A stretch of DNA of 64,000 nucleotides from DASQFQ01 sp963811595. Its GTDB lineage: Bacteria; Actinomycetota; Thermoleophilia; Solirubrobacterales; Solirubrobacteraceae. A program made the translations under genes and the position numbers. Position 1 is the first letter of the stretch. Each line of letters opens with the position of its first letter. A model generated the notes under the pieces. It did no database searches. It saw nothing but the letters and a program-made list of their open reading frames with translations, and was not told where the DNA came from. Location: assembly GCA_963811595.1 (NCBI GenBank), contig CAWERW010000015.1, positions 310,001 to 374,000 of the forward strand, read 5' to 3'. Shown here piece after piece: positions 1 to 7,832 of the stretch.

Positions 1-31
1 GTGCCAGAACGAAAGGCGGCATGCTTGACCG

Positions 32-691
32 ATGGCACGGGTGCACGCCGAAAGGGACTCGGACCCGCAGGCGGAGCCGGCCGCCACGGCCGCCGCGCCC
101 GCGCGCGCGGCTTCGCTCGCGGGCCTGAGCCCGTCCGCGGTCCTGGGGCTGCAGCGCTCGGCCGGCAACGCGGCGGTCGGGCGGCTGCTCCAGCGCGCGA
201 TCTCCTTCGACGCCTGCAGCTCGAGCGAGGAGACGACGATCCGCGCCTCGCACACCCGCGCGATCGAGCTCGTCAAGAACGCGCTGACGAAGCTCGACGC
301 CTACGACGGCACGAATCCGGCCGAGGTACACAGCGGGCTCTCGACGCACCTGAAGAGCACGTCCACGTTCGTCGCCTGGGCCGTGGGCAACCACCTGCGC
401 AACGCGCGCTCCGGGGCGGCCGACGCGACGTACGAGTGCAACCCGCACGGCACGGCGCGCGGATGGTCGGCCTGGTGCGTACCGTTCACCGACATCGAGC
501 TGCACCCGGCGTGGTTCGCCGACACGGACATCGACGCGCGGGCGCGGACGATGATCCACGAGTGGCTGCATCGCTACGACTGCCGCTTCGACCTCGGCTA
601 CGAGCACGGTGAGGGCTACTCCGAGCAGGGCACGATCACGTCGCTGCTGAACGCGGACTCGATCGCGCATTTCGTGATCTCGGTGCGCTGA
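32..691 (+). CDS. LQRxxGN-leader protein with M35-like zinc metallopeptidase domain
   Basis: The protein is 219 aa. Residues 40-54 carry LQRSAGNAAVGRLLQ, the LQRxxGNxAV leader motif found in cargo and DUF4157 proteins linked to extracellular contractile injection systems. The C-terminal half looks like an aspzincin (M35, deuterolysin/Lys-specific) peptidase: an ELHPAWF strand, a zinc site HEWLH at 176-180, and a LLNADSIAHF tail matching the NADSYA segment of that family. Cysteines near 61, 136, 149 and 184 could form disulfides. I see no signal peptide, so export would need a dedicated route. The downstream gene is on the same strand 59 bp away. The fold is inferred from short motifs, and the peptidase activity and its target are unknown. 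The ATG at 32 is the first start in this frame. Confidence 0.7.
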   Translation: MARVHAERDSDPQAEPAATAAAPARAASLAGLSPSAVLGLQRSAGNAAVGRLLQRAISFDACSSSEETTIRASHTRAIELVKNALTKLDAYDGTNPAEVHSGLSTHLKSTSTFVAWAVGNHLRNARSGAADATYECNPHGTARGWSAWCVPFTDIELHPAWFADTDIDARARTMIHEWLHRYDCRFDLGYEHGEGYSEQGTITSLLNADSIAHFVISVR

Positions 692-750
692 CTTCCGGTC
701 TGGCCTTTCGGCCGTGGCGGCCGATGCCGCGAGCGGATTTCATCCCGGCC

Positions 751-1284
751 ATGAGCGACGACCCGCGCGTCTTCTACCTCGTCGCGGCCGAGCGAGCCGA
801 TGAGCTGCTGCCGCCGCTGCGCGAACACTTCGCCGAGGAACCGCGGGTCGCGGTGCTCGTCGATCGGCGGACGTCGAAGCGCTCCGACCAGCCGTCCGAG
901 GCACGGCCGCGCGCGCCGGTCGCCGAGCGCGACCCGGCACGCGCGCTCCCACCCGCGCTGCGTCCGGAGGCGCGTCACCTGCGGCTGGTGCAGCCCTTGG
1001 AGCCTGTGCGGCGCACGTACGAGGACGTCGCCCTGGCCGACCTCATCGACGAGGCGCTGGCGGGCGAGCCGGAGGCGGTGTCGGAGCTGTGGTGGCGGGT
1101 CTCCGAGCGTGTGCAGACGCGGCTGCGGCTGGCCATCGGCGTGTTCGCCGCCGAGCGCGCGACGAGCCAGCTGCTCGGGCGGCTGCTCGATGAGCTCCCC
1201 GGCTACGACCCCGAGCGCGAGCCGCTGACCGTCTGGCTCGACGTGGTCGTCGACCGCTTCTGCGCCGATCGCATCCCCGCCTGA
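751..1284 (+). CDS. Sigma-70 region-2-like protein, degenerate
   Basis: The protein is 177 aa from the ATG at 751; an ATG at 724 would add nine residues. The N-terminal third is a small alpha/beta-looking segment with the phrase RVAVLVDRR. A charged linker follows. The C-terminal 80 residues resemble sigma factor region 2: ADLIDEALAGEPEAVSELWW, then a helix ending LLGRLLDELPGYDPEREPLT and VWLDVVVDRF, which parallels the 'A..GD..A...LY ... yDp....f..WL..ia.n' pattern of ECF sigma factors. Region 4 is absent, so it is unlikely to be a complete sigma factor. It could be a decoy or an adaptor. The assignment rests on pattern similarity only. Confidence 0.55.
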   Translation: MSDDPRVFYLVAAERADELLPPLREHFAEEPRVAVLVDRRTSKRSDQPSEARPRAPVAERDPARALPPALRPEARHLRLVQPLEPVRRTYEDVALADLIDEALAGEPEAVSELWWRVSERVQTRLRLAIGVFAAERATSQLLGRLLDELPGYDPEREPLTVWLDVVVDRFCADRIPA

Positions 1285-1296
1285 GAAGCTTGCGGG

Positions 1297-1893
1297 GTGC
1301 CCGGCCCCGTCACCGTCCCGCCGCTGCCCGCGCCGCTGACCTGGGACGTCGAGCCGGCGAGCTCGAGCTTCGACGACGACGTCCTCACGATCGAGGCGCC
1401 CGCCCGCTGCGACCTCTTCAACGACCCGGCCGGGAGCGCGCCGGAGACGGGCGCGCCGCGGCTGCTCGGCCCCGTCGAGGGCGACTTCCAGCTCTCGGCG
1501 CGCGTGCGGTGCACGTTCGCGGGCGCCTTCGACGCGGGCGCGCTGCTCGTGTGGGCCGGCGAGGAGCGGTGGGTCAAGCTCGCCTTCGAGGTCTCGCCGC
1601 ACGGCGAGGCGGGGGTCGTCTCAGTCGTCACCGACGGGCTGTCCGACGACGCGAACGCGTTCGCCGTCGCGGGCGACGCGGTGTGGCTGCGGGTGTCGCG
1701 GATGGGCAGCGCGTGCGCGCTGCACGCCCGGCTCGACGACGAGCCGTGGCGCTTCGTCCGCCACTTCCCGCTCCCCGGCGAGCTGCGCGCCGGCTTCCTC
1801 GCGCAGTCGCCGGTGGGGGACGGCGCGACCGCCACGTTCGACGAGATCGGCTACACCCCCGAGCGCCTGGCCGACCTGCGCTCGGGGGTGTGA
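1297..1893 (+). CDS. DUF1349 (concanavalin-like) domain protein
   Basis: The protein is 198 aa with a GTG start 13 bases after the preceding stop. It is a single DUF1349 domain, the beta-sandwich family related to the C-terminus of beta-xylosidases. Typical family segments are visible: ARCDLFNDP near the start, GDFQLSARVRCTFAGAFDAG, ALLVWAGEERWVKLAFE in the middle, and the closing ELRAGFLAQSPVGDG. No signal peptide is present, so it is probably cytoplasmic. The family is thought to bind carbohydrate or act as an accessory domain; no catalytic residue is established, and the role here is unknown. It converges on the catalase operon with six bases between the two stops. Confidence 0.8.
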   Translation: MPGPVTVPPLPAPLTWDVEPASSSFDDDVLTIEAPARCDLFNDPAGSAPETGAPRLLGPVEGDFQLSARVRCTFAGAFDAGALLVWAGEERWVKLAFEVSPHGEAGVVSVVTDGLSDDANAFAVAGDAVWLRVSRMGSACALHARLDDEPWRFVRHFPLPGELRAGFLAQSPVGDGATATFDEIGYTPERLADLRSGV

Positions 1894-1899
1894 CCGGGG

Positions 1900-2394
1900 C
1901 TAGGCCTCCGCGTCGGGATCCTCGTCGGCGGCCAGCTTCAGCGAGCCGTCGAGGACCTCCTGGAGGTGGCGCTGCTGGATCGGCAGCGCCCAGTCGGTGA
2001 GCTTGCGCAGCTCGGCGTTGCCCGCCTTCTCGTTGAGCTTCGCGACGATCGACCAGTGCCCGACCTCGCCGGCTTCGGCCATGGTGAGGAACTCGAACCC
2101 GTCCAGCGGGTCCTCCTCGTCGGCGAGGTAGGCCTCGCGCATCTCGGTCGCCTCGCCCTTGACCTCGCGGGCCTGGTCGAGGATCGCGGTCTTCTTGCCG
2201 TCGAAGGTGCCGGCGAGCTCGGTGCACCGCTTCTGCGTCTCGCTCGCCTCCTCGCGCGCCTGCTGGAGCTTCTTGTCCAGCGCGGCGTGCTCGGAGCCCA
2301 GCATGCCGCGCACCTCCTGCACGGCATCCTGGGCGGCCATGGCCAGACCGAGCACCTCGGCCAGCTTGCTCTCCAGCTTGGTCAGCGTGGCCAC
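1900..2394 (-). CDS. Ferritin-like all-helical protein downstream of manganese catalase
   Basis: The protein is 164 aa. Its GTG start shares its first base with the last base of the catalase TAG stop (TAGTG), so translation is probably coupled. The sequence is almost entirely charged amphipathic helix (KLESKLAEVLGLAMAAQDAV, then LDKKLQQAREEASETQ), followed by a segment containing EAGEVGHWSIVAKLNEKAGN that resembles the metal-binding helices of ferritin-like and DUF892-type proteins (E and H spaced on one helix face). It lacks a signal peptide and membrane segments. Pairing with a dimanganese catalase suggests a role in peroxide defence or metal supply; that is inference from context. Confidence 0.7.
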   Translation of the reverse strand: MATLTKLESKLAEVLGLAMAAQDAVQEVRGMLGSEHAALDKKLQQAREEASETQKRCTELAGTFDGKKTAILDQAREVKGEATEMREAYLADEEDPLDGFEFLTMAEAGEVGHWSIVAKLNEKAGNAELRKLTDWALPIQQRHLQEVLDGSLKLAADEDPDAEA

Positions 2395-3347
2395 TAGGAG
2401 ACGGCCTCCTTGATCTTGCCCATGACGCCGTTGGTGTCGTTGGCGACGACGCCGGTCGGCTCGTCGGGCAGGCCCGCGGCCGTCCGGAGCTTGCGCGCGA
2501 TCTCGGCGATCTCCTCCGGCGCGTAGTCGGGCGCGAAGACGCCCTCCTGCGCGGGCAGGTCGAACGGCGCGAAGCCCTCCGGCGGGTTGTCGATGACCTG
2601 CAGCTCGTCCCCGGTCTCGGGGTGCGGGCCGTTGAAGACGGCGGCCAGCTCCTGGTAGTCGCTCGGCGAGAAGCGGTAGAGCTTGGTGTGCTCGCCGCGC
2701 TCGATGTGCGGCTGCGACTCCGGGATCTTCTCGGTCGGGATCCGCGGCGACGGGAACAGCTTCATGAGGTTGGCGCCGGTGAGGTTCTCGACCGCGCGCG
2801 CGTAGGCGACCTGGTGGACGCCGCCGCGGACGAGCAGGTAGCCGGTCAGCGCACGCGCCGCCGGGTGGTCGCACATCTCGTAGACCTTGAGCTTGTTGTT
2901 GCGCGCCCCGGTCTCGAGGAAGAAGTTGTGCGTGAGGTCCTCGACGAGGTCGCCGGTGGAGGTGATGTAGTCGCCGTTCCACGGCTTGCCGTTCGAGTCC
3001 TGGCACAGCGCCGCGGCGCCGCCGGCGATGATCTGCTGCGGGTTGAGCAGATCGGCAGGCTTGGGCAGGTCGCCCTTCTCGCCGGCGCCGGTGAGCATCG
3101 TGTTGATCGTGGTCGCTACGAGCTCGATGTGGCCGAACTCCTCGGCGGCGATGTTCGCGACCAGGTCGTAGAACGGCCGCGCGCTCTGGCGCAGGCGGAA
3201 GTTGAACGACTGGAACGTGTAGTTCATGAAGGTCGACATCTCGCCGAACTTGCCGCCCATCAGCTCCTGCACGACGGCCGCGCCGGCGGGGTCGGGGCTC
3301 GAGGGCGGGGGCAGCTCGGTCTGGAGCCGGTCGATGCGCAGGATCAT
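2394..3347 (-). CDS. Manganese catalase
   Basis: The protein is 317 aa, the usual length for this family, and cytoplasmic. It disproportionates hydrogen peroxide using a di-manganese centre. The four-helix metal site is recognisable: EMSTFMNYTFQSFNFR on helix 1, then the E-E-x-x-H ligand set in ANIAAEEFGHIELVATTINT, and later HNFFLETGARNNKLKVYEM with GYLLVRGGVHQVAYARAVE, which carries the conserved second E and H ligands. A good ribosome-binding sequence GGAGGT lies at 3352-3357, four bases before the ATG. It is the first gene of a two-gene unit with the ferritin-like protein. I am confident of the family and the start. Confidence 0.95.
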   Translation of the reverse strand: MILRIDRLQTELPPPSSPDPAGAAVVQELMGGKFGEMSTFMNYTFQSFNFRLRQSARPFYDLVANIAAEEFGHIELVATTINTMLTGAGEKGDLPKPADLLNPQQIIAGGAAALCQDSNGKPWNGDYITSTGDLVEDLTHNFFLETGARNNKLKVYEMCDHPAARALTGYLLVRGGVHQVAYARAVENLTGANLMKLFPSPRIPTEKIPESQPHIERGEHTKLYRFSPSDYQELAAVFNGPHPETGDELQVIDNPPEGFAPFDLPAQEGVFAPDYAPEEIAEIARKLRTAAGLPDEPTGVVANDTNGVMGKIKEAVS

Positions 3348-3418
3348 GGGTACCTCCGGGAAGATTGGTCAGACCTTTGCGGCCTAGCCCCGCCGGCGGT
3401 GCCCGCAAACGTGCGTGG

Positions 3419-3910
3419 TCAGGCTTCGTGCCCCGGATCGATCCGCTTGGCGCGGTGGAACTTGAACTCGTCGGCGTCGGTCCCCCGCTCGGCCTCCACC
3501 GGCTCGAGCAGGAGCGCGTCGTGGTCGCCGGCGTCCACGCGCGCCAGCACGCGGCCGACGAAGCGGTTCGGGCACCCGTCGAGCAGCGGCGTGCCGCCCG
3601 GACCGGGGCGCCACTCGCAGCGCGCGAACTTGTCGACCTCGTCGCCCGTCTCGCCGCCGAACAGCTCGGCGAGCTCGCCCGCGTCCTCGGGGACGAAGTG
3701 CACGCCGAGCAGCTCCGTGCCGCGCCCGACGCGGTACGTGCGGTTGTTGTGCGAGAGGCAGACGAGGAAGCGCGAGGGGTCGATGCTCGCCTGCGTCGCG
3801 AAGCCGACGAGGCAGCCCGAGCGCTCGCCGTCCGCGCACGCCGTGACGATGAACATCGGATAGTCGAGCTCGCCGACCAGCGAGTTGAACGTCGACTGCG
3901 GCCCGATCAC
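3419..3910 (-). CDS. Flavin reductase-like (FMN-binding split barrel) protein
   Basis: The protein is 163 aa. The GTG start overlaps the stop of the upstream Lgt-like gene as GTGA, so the two are translationally coupled. The sequence matches flavin reductase-like, FMN-binding split-barrel proteins: the early strand YPMFIVTAC, a glycine loop SGCLVGFATQASIDPSRFLV, and the typical LSHNNRTYR segment that contacts flavin. The C-terminal half contains DAGDHDALLLEPVEAE, equivalent to the GDHDLVLGRVVE stretch of this family. The likely reaction is NAD(P)H-dependent flavin reduction or a flavin-dependent oxidation; the substrate is unknown. The neighbour suggests no obvious pathway. Confidence 0.85.
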   Translation of the reverse strand: MIGPQSTFNSLVGELDYPMFIVTACADGERSGCLVGFATQASIDPSRFLVCLSHNNRTYRVGRGTELLGVHFVPEDAGELAELFGGETGDEVDKFARCEWRPGPGGTPLLDGCPNRFVGRVLARVDAGDHDALLLEPVEAERGTDADEFKFHRAKRIDPGHEA

Positions 3911-4980
3911 GCCGCGTCGCGCTCGCCGGGCAGCAGGACATGCACGACGCCCTGGCCGCCGGCGAGGGCCTCGCCGCCGCCGGGCGCGCCCCCGAGCCGT
4001 CCGATCAGCGTCGCCAGGCCGTTCACCGCACCGTGCGCCCGCGAGACGGAGTAGTGGCGCACCGGCGCGCCGTCGCGCTCGATCACGCCGCCCGAGACCG
4101 ATACGCCGAGCGACGTGGTGCGCACGCGCAGCTCGCCGGACGACTCGACGAGCCGAACGGCCGACGCGAGCTCGGCCAGGTGCCGGGGGTGCCCGATGCC
4201 GGTGCGGCCGCGCGTGGCGAGCATCGCGACGACCATCCCGGCGAGCGCGAGCACGTGCCAGAGCACGAACGGCAATGCGCCGGCCGCCTCGAGCGCGATC
4301 GTCACGGCCGTCACCGCCAGCAGCGTCCACTGGACGTGCGAGAAGCCGCGCCAGTAGGCGCGCACGCTGTCGCCCCGCAGGTACTCGAGCGCGAAGCGGA
4401 TCGCCCCGTAGCCGACGACGTAGAGGCCCGCGGCGGTGCCGGCCGGAGCCCCCGCCAGCACGGCGACGACGCCGGCGGCGACCAGCCCGAGCACCAGGAC
4501 CGCCTCAACCAGCTGCACGGGGAAGAGGCGGACGCCGGCGAGCTCGGGCGAAAAGCCGCCGGCGACGTGCTCGTCGCCGTAGCGCGGCCCGAACGCGGCC
4601 GGCTTTCCGTGGCAGCAGCCGGCCATCAGGCACCCGACGCGGCCGAAGCCGAGCACGGTGCCCAGCCCGAGCAGCACCGTGTCGAGGTGGGCGAGCACCG
4701 GCGCGCCGGCCAGCCACAGCGCGAGCGGGAACGTCACGAGGAATGCGATCTCGTGGTGCAGGTAGCGGTGGCGCTCCTCGCCGGTGACGATCTTCGTCCC
4801 CAGCGCGACCGCGAACGAGGTAGCGGCGCCGACCGGGATCAGCAGCGCCGCGGTGACGAGCGCCAGCCCCTGCTCCCGCGTCAGCGCGAGGTGCAGCACG
4901 ATCGCGAGCGCGAAGCCGGCGGCGCCCCAGGCCCCGTACGCGGGCCAGCTCCGGCCCGCCAGGTGCACGGTCGGCGCCAT
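3907..4980 (-). CDS. Lgt-like integral membrane diacylglyceryl transferase family protein
   Basis: The protein is 357 aa with about eight hydrophobic segments over the first 260 residues. The motif GRVGCLMAGCCHGKPA at 113-128 is the variant of the Lgt signature (GRIGNFINGELYG) seen in distant Lgt homologues, and FPVQLVEA corresponds to the PSQLYEA helix. True Lgt transfers diacylglycerol from phosphatidylglycerol to the lipobox cysteine of prolipoproteins. This divergent form may do that or a related lipid transfer. The last 90 residues are a soluble extension not normal for Lgt, rich in short strands (RVRTTSLGVSVSGGVIERDG). The downstream flavin reductase gene overlaps it by four bases. Confidence 0.75.
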   Translation of the reverse strand: MAPTVHLAGRSWPAYGAWGAAGFALAIVLHLALTREQGLALVTAALLIPVGAATSFAVALGTKIVTGEERHRYLHHEIAFLVTFPLALWLAGAPVLAHLDTVLLGLGTVLGFGRVGCLMAGCCHGKPAAFGPRYGDEHVAGGFSPELAGVRLFPVQLVEAVLVLGLVAAGVVAVLAGAPAGTAAGLYVVGYGAIRFALEYLRGDSVRAYWRGFSHVQWTLLAVTAVTIALEAAGALPFVLWHVLALAGMVVAMLATRGRTGIGHPRHLAELASAVRLVESSGELRVRTTSLGVSVSGGVIERDGAPVRHYSVSRAHGAVNGLATLIGRLGGAPGGGEALAGGQGVVHVLLPGERDAA

Positions 4981-5008
4981 ACGCGCGCCCAGCGAGCCGC
5001 TCAGCGGC

Positions 5009-5962
5009 TCACCGCACCTTCTGCTTCAGCTTGCCCTCGGGCATGATCTGCGCGCACGCGTAGTTGAAGTTCGTCCCGTCTCCAGCCTTCACGAGGACCC
5101 ACTTTCCGATGCCCGCGGCGCTGGTCGTGGCCGGGAGCCGGATCTTGTACTGCCCGTTGCGGATCCGGGCCTTGAACTGCAGCTCGATGGCGTTGGCGAT
5201 ATTGCAGTTGTCGCCTCCCTCGGTGTAGTAGAGCTGGGCGACCCCCTCGTCGATCCCGCTCACGGTGCCCTCGATCTCGGGTGATCCGCCCTGGGCGGGG
5301 CGGTCGGCCTCGTCGATGGTGACCTGGATCTGGTCGGACAGCTGATCGCCCGGCACCTCGTCGATCTTCTCGGGGCTCACGCCGCACAACTTCGGCATCG
5401 GCCGGACGCCCGACTTGAGGGCCGGCATGGCGTTCTGGCGCACATTGCCCCACAGGGCCGAGATCGCGCGCAGCGCAGAGCGGTCGGCGTCCCGCTCCAG
5501 CGCGCCGTGGGCGGCGCCACCGTACGACATCGCCTGAACCGCCGGCTCGGCGTCGCGCTGCTGGGCGACGTGGGCGAGCTCGTGCGCGAGCAGCGCGTCG
5601 CCCGCCAGCGTGCCGGGCGTCGGCGCGTCGTGGCCGAGCACGATGTCGCTCCCGTGGGCGAACGCGACGGCGTCCTGCGCGCGAGCGGACACCGCGGCCT
5701 CGGGGCCGGTGTGGACGCGCACGTCGTCGAAGCTCGTACCGAAGGCGCCCTCCATGCGCCCACGGACCCCCGGGTCGAGCGGCTGGCCAGGGCCGAGCCG
5801 GAGCACGGCCTGATTTCCGGCGGTCCGCTGCAGGGTGCGGACCGCGGGCACGTCGAGCGGCTCCCCGGTCGCGACCTGGTCAGTCAGATGCTTGACGTCG
5901 TCGGCCGGGACGAGGCCCCTGGCCTCCTCCTCCCGCTGCCGTCGACGATCGCGCTTGCGCAT
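5009..5962 (-). CDS. DUF4157 protein with LQRxxGN motif
   Basis: The protein is 317 aa from the ATG at 5962; an in-frame ATG at 6004 would add 14 residues. Residues 44-53 read LQRTAGNQAV, the motif shared with the proteins at 32-691 and 44353-45516. A DUF4157 domain follows (about 58-142): GQPLDPGVRGRMEGAFG, FDDVRVHTG, then the zinc-type motif HELAH at 127-131 followed by VAQQ. DUF4157 is a hallmark of proteins associated with extracellular contractile injection systems and of polymorphic toxins, and is often proposed to be a peptidase or processing domain. The C-terminal 150 residues form a separate strand-rich domain with cysteines, family unknown; it may be the payload. No signal peptide is visible. 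Confidence 0.8.
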   Translation of the reverse strand: MRKRDRRRQREEEARGLVPADDVKHLTDQVATGEPLDVPAVRTLQRTAGNQAVLRLGPGQPLDPGVRGRMEGAFGTSFDDVRVHTGPEAAVSARAQDAVAFAHGSDIVLGHDAPTPGTLAGDALLAHELAHVAQQRDAEPAVQAMSYGGAAHGALERDADRSALRAISALWGNVRQNAMPALKSGVRPMPKLCGVSPEKIDEVPGDQLSDQIQVTIDEADRPAQGGSPEIEGTVSGIDEGVAQLYYTEGGDNCNIANAIELQFKARIRNGQYKIRLPATTSAAGIGKWVLVKAGDGTNFNYACAQIMPEGKLKQKVR

Positions 5963-6023
5963 GGGCGTGCGGCGCCAGCCTATGCAGGACGACCTGTGCC
6001 GCACAAGGCCGCAGGTGCAGGAA

Positions 6024-6587
6024 TTAGGGCAGGTTCCAGGCCTTGAGCACGCGCCGCTCGCGCTCGAAGCCCAGGACGGAGACCGAGCTGGTGCCGAGCA
6101 CCAGCTTGCCGCCGCCGTCGGGAGGGAGGCCGATCCAGCGCGCCCCGAGCGTGCGCAGCAGGTGGGCGTGGGCGAACACGAGCGTGTCGCCGTCGGCCGC
6201 CAGCGCGCGCTCGATGACGCGATCCGCGCGCGCGCCGACCGCCTCCAGCGTCTCGCCGCCGGGGAGGTCGTCGCTCCACACGTCCCAGCCCGGGCGCTCC
6301 ACGCGGATCTCCTTCGTGGTCAGGCCCTCGTACTCGCCGTAGAGGCGCTCGCGCAGGTCGTCGTCGAGCTCGATCCGGCCTCCGAAGCCCGCCAGCTCGG
6401 CGGTCTGGCGCGCGCGCTGCAGCGGCGAGGAGAGGACGAGCGCGAACTCGCGGCCCTCGAGCCGCGGCGCGACCGTGCGCGCCTGGGCCTCGCCCGCCTC
6501 GGTCAGCGGGAGGTCGGTGTCGCCGGTGTGGCGCCGCGTGCGGCTCCACTCGGTCTCCCCGTGGCGGACGAGGACGAGCTCGCTCAC
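6024..6587 (-). CDS. Histidine phosphatase (phosphoglycerate mutase superfamily)
   Basis: The protein is 187 aa from a GTG start that overlaps the upstream stop as GTGA. The catalytic signature LVLVRHGETEWS is at residues 4-15, with the phosphorylated histidine in RHG. The second histidine lies in VFAHAHLLRTLG, and ERLYGEYEGLTTKEIR carries the conserved acid. These features fit the cobC/GpmB-like branch, small-molecule phosphatases acting on phosphosugars or related metabolites; the substrate cannot be told from sequence. It is cytoplasmic and co-transcribed with the peptidoglycan-hydrolase fusion upstream, but a functional link is not evident. Confidence 0.9.
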   Translation of the reverse strand: MSELVLVRHGETEWSRTRRHTGDTDLPLTEAGEAQARTVAPRLEGREFALVLSSPLQRARQTAELAGFGGRIELDDDLRERLYGEYEGLTTKEIRVERPGWDVWSDDLPGGETLEAVGARADRVIERALAADGDTLVFAHAHLLRTLGARWIGLPPDGGGKLVLGTSSVSVLGFERERRVLKAWNLP

Positions 6588-7804
6588 AGCCGTGCGCGGT
6601 AGCGCCGCATCGCCGGGCGGGCGAAGTCGCCGTGCGTGCGCTTGCGCATGCGGGCGACGCGCTCGTGGTGGTAGGGGCTCGAGAGGCTCTCGGCGTGGCC
6701 GATGACGTCGCGCGTGCGGATGCCGTGGCGCGCCTGCAGCCAGCGCGTGAGCCGCAGCGAGGCGCGCAGCTGCGCGGGCCGGCCGAGGATCTCGGCGTCG
6801 GAGCGCCCCACGTGCTCGATCCCGATCGCGCGGTCGTTGAGCCCGACCGTGTGGCGGCAGATGAGCTTGAGCGACACGAGCTGGTGGATCGTGCCATCGC
6901 GGTCGATCACGAAGTGCGCGCAGACGCCGGGGCGCTCGCCGAACTCGACGTCGGGCGCGTTGGCGGCGAACGTGTTGAACGCGGAGCTGAACGTGCTCGA
7001 CGCGGTGAAGTGCTGCACGATCACCTTCGGCTGCAGGGTGTGCGTGGACGTGCCGTAGTGGCGCTCGGCGTAGGCCCGCGTCTGGGCGCGGCGCGCGGCG
7101 CCGAACGGAATGCCGCGCCAGACGATGCGCGGGCGCGCCTGCGACGCGGCGGCGCTCGGCGCCGCGGCCAGCACCGCCCGCGCGTGGCGGCGCGCCGACG
7201 GGATGCTGAGCGGCCCGGCGGGCAGCTCGACCACGAACGAGCTCGTGCCGGGATGCGCGTGGTTCTGCCAGCTCGTGGCGGTACCGCGGTAGTTCGGCAG
7301 CCGCCGCGCCGGCAGGCCGACGCGGCGCGCGTAGCCGCGCACGACCCGCGGGTCGGCGCCGGAGGACAGGTTCACCATGCGCAGGTGCTGGTGGTACCAG
7401 ACGCTGACGTCCGGCCGGATCCGCCGCACGAGCCGGCGCACCGCGCGCGACTCCGGCTCCGAGAACGCGCGGCGGCCGGGGAAGTAGGTGTCGAACGGCC
7501 TGCCGCCGCCCGCCCAGCGCCGGCCGAAGTTGCGGTTGAGGTCGACGCCGCGCGCGTTCTGGCGCGTGCCGCGGCGCACGCCGTCGGGGTTGACCGACCC
7601 GACCAGCCACAGCTCGACGCCCTCCGGCGGGCGCGTGCGCCGCAGCTGCTCGAGCACCGCGAGGCCGGCGGTCTCGTTGCCGTGGATCGAGCCGACGACG
7701 AGCACCTTCACAGGGCCCGCGCCCACGCGCTCGGCGCGCAGCGGGCGGTCCTGCGCGGAGTGCCCGAACACGAGCGCGGCGGTGGCGGCGGCGAGGGCCA
7801 GCAT
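6584..7804 (-). CDS. Secreted M14 carboxypeptidase fused to N-acetylmuramoyl-L-alanine amidase
   Basis: The protein is 406 aa. I start it at the ATG at 7804 because it gives a plain signal peptide (MLALAAATAALVFG); in-frame ATGs at 7834 and 7915 lie further upstream. Domain 1 (about 30-240) is an M14 zinc carboxypeptidase: HGNE at 41-44 supplies His and Glu ligands, NPDG and NARGVDLNRNF bind substrate, and WYHQH near 140 supplies the third ligand. This resembles MpaA-type enzymes that cut gamma-D-Glu-diaminopimelate bonds. Domain 2 (about 255-400) is an amidase_2 fold: VIVQHFTAS, CRHTVGLNDRAIGIEHVG and VIGHAESL. Together they would trim a wall peptide and release it from the glycan. The two activities in one chain are unusual. 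Confidence 0.85.
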   Translation of the reverse strand: MLALAAATAALVFGHSAQDRPLRAERVGAGPVKVLVVGSIHGNETAGLAVLEQLRRTRPPEGVELWLVGSVNPDGVRRGTRQNARGVDLNRNFGRRWAGGGRPFDTYFPGRRAFSEPESRAVRRLVRRIRPDVSVWYHQHLRMVNLSSGADPRVVRGYARRVGLPARRLPNYRGTATSWQNHAHPGTSSFVVELPAGPLSIPSARRHARAVLAAAPSAAASQARPRIVWRGIPFGAARRAQTRAYAERHYGTSTHTLQPKVIVQHFTASSTFSSAFNTFAANAPDVEFGERPGVCAHFVIDRDGTIHQLVSLKLICRHTVGLNDRAIGIEHVGRSDAEILGRPAQLRASLRLTRWLQARHGIRTRDVIGHAESLSSPYHHERVARMRKRTHGDFARPAMRRYRARL

Positions 7805-7832
7805 GGGACCGCACGGTAGCGTCCGGCCCCGC

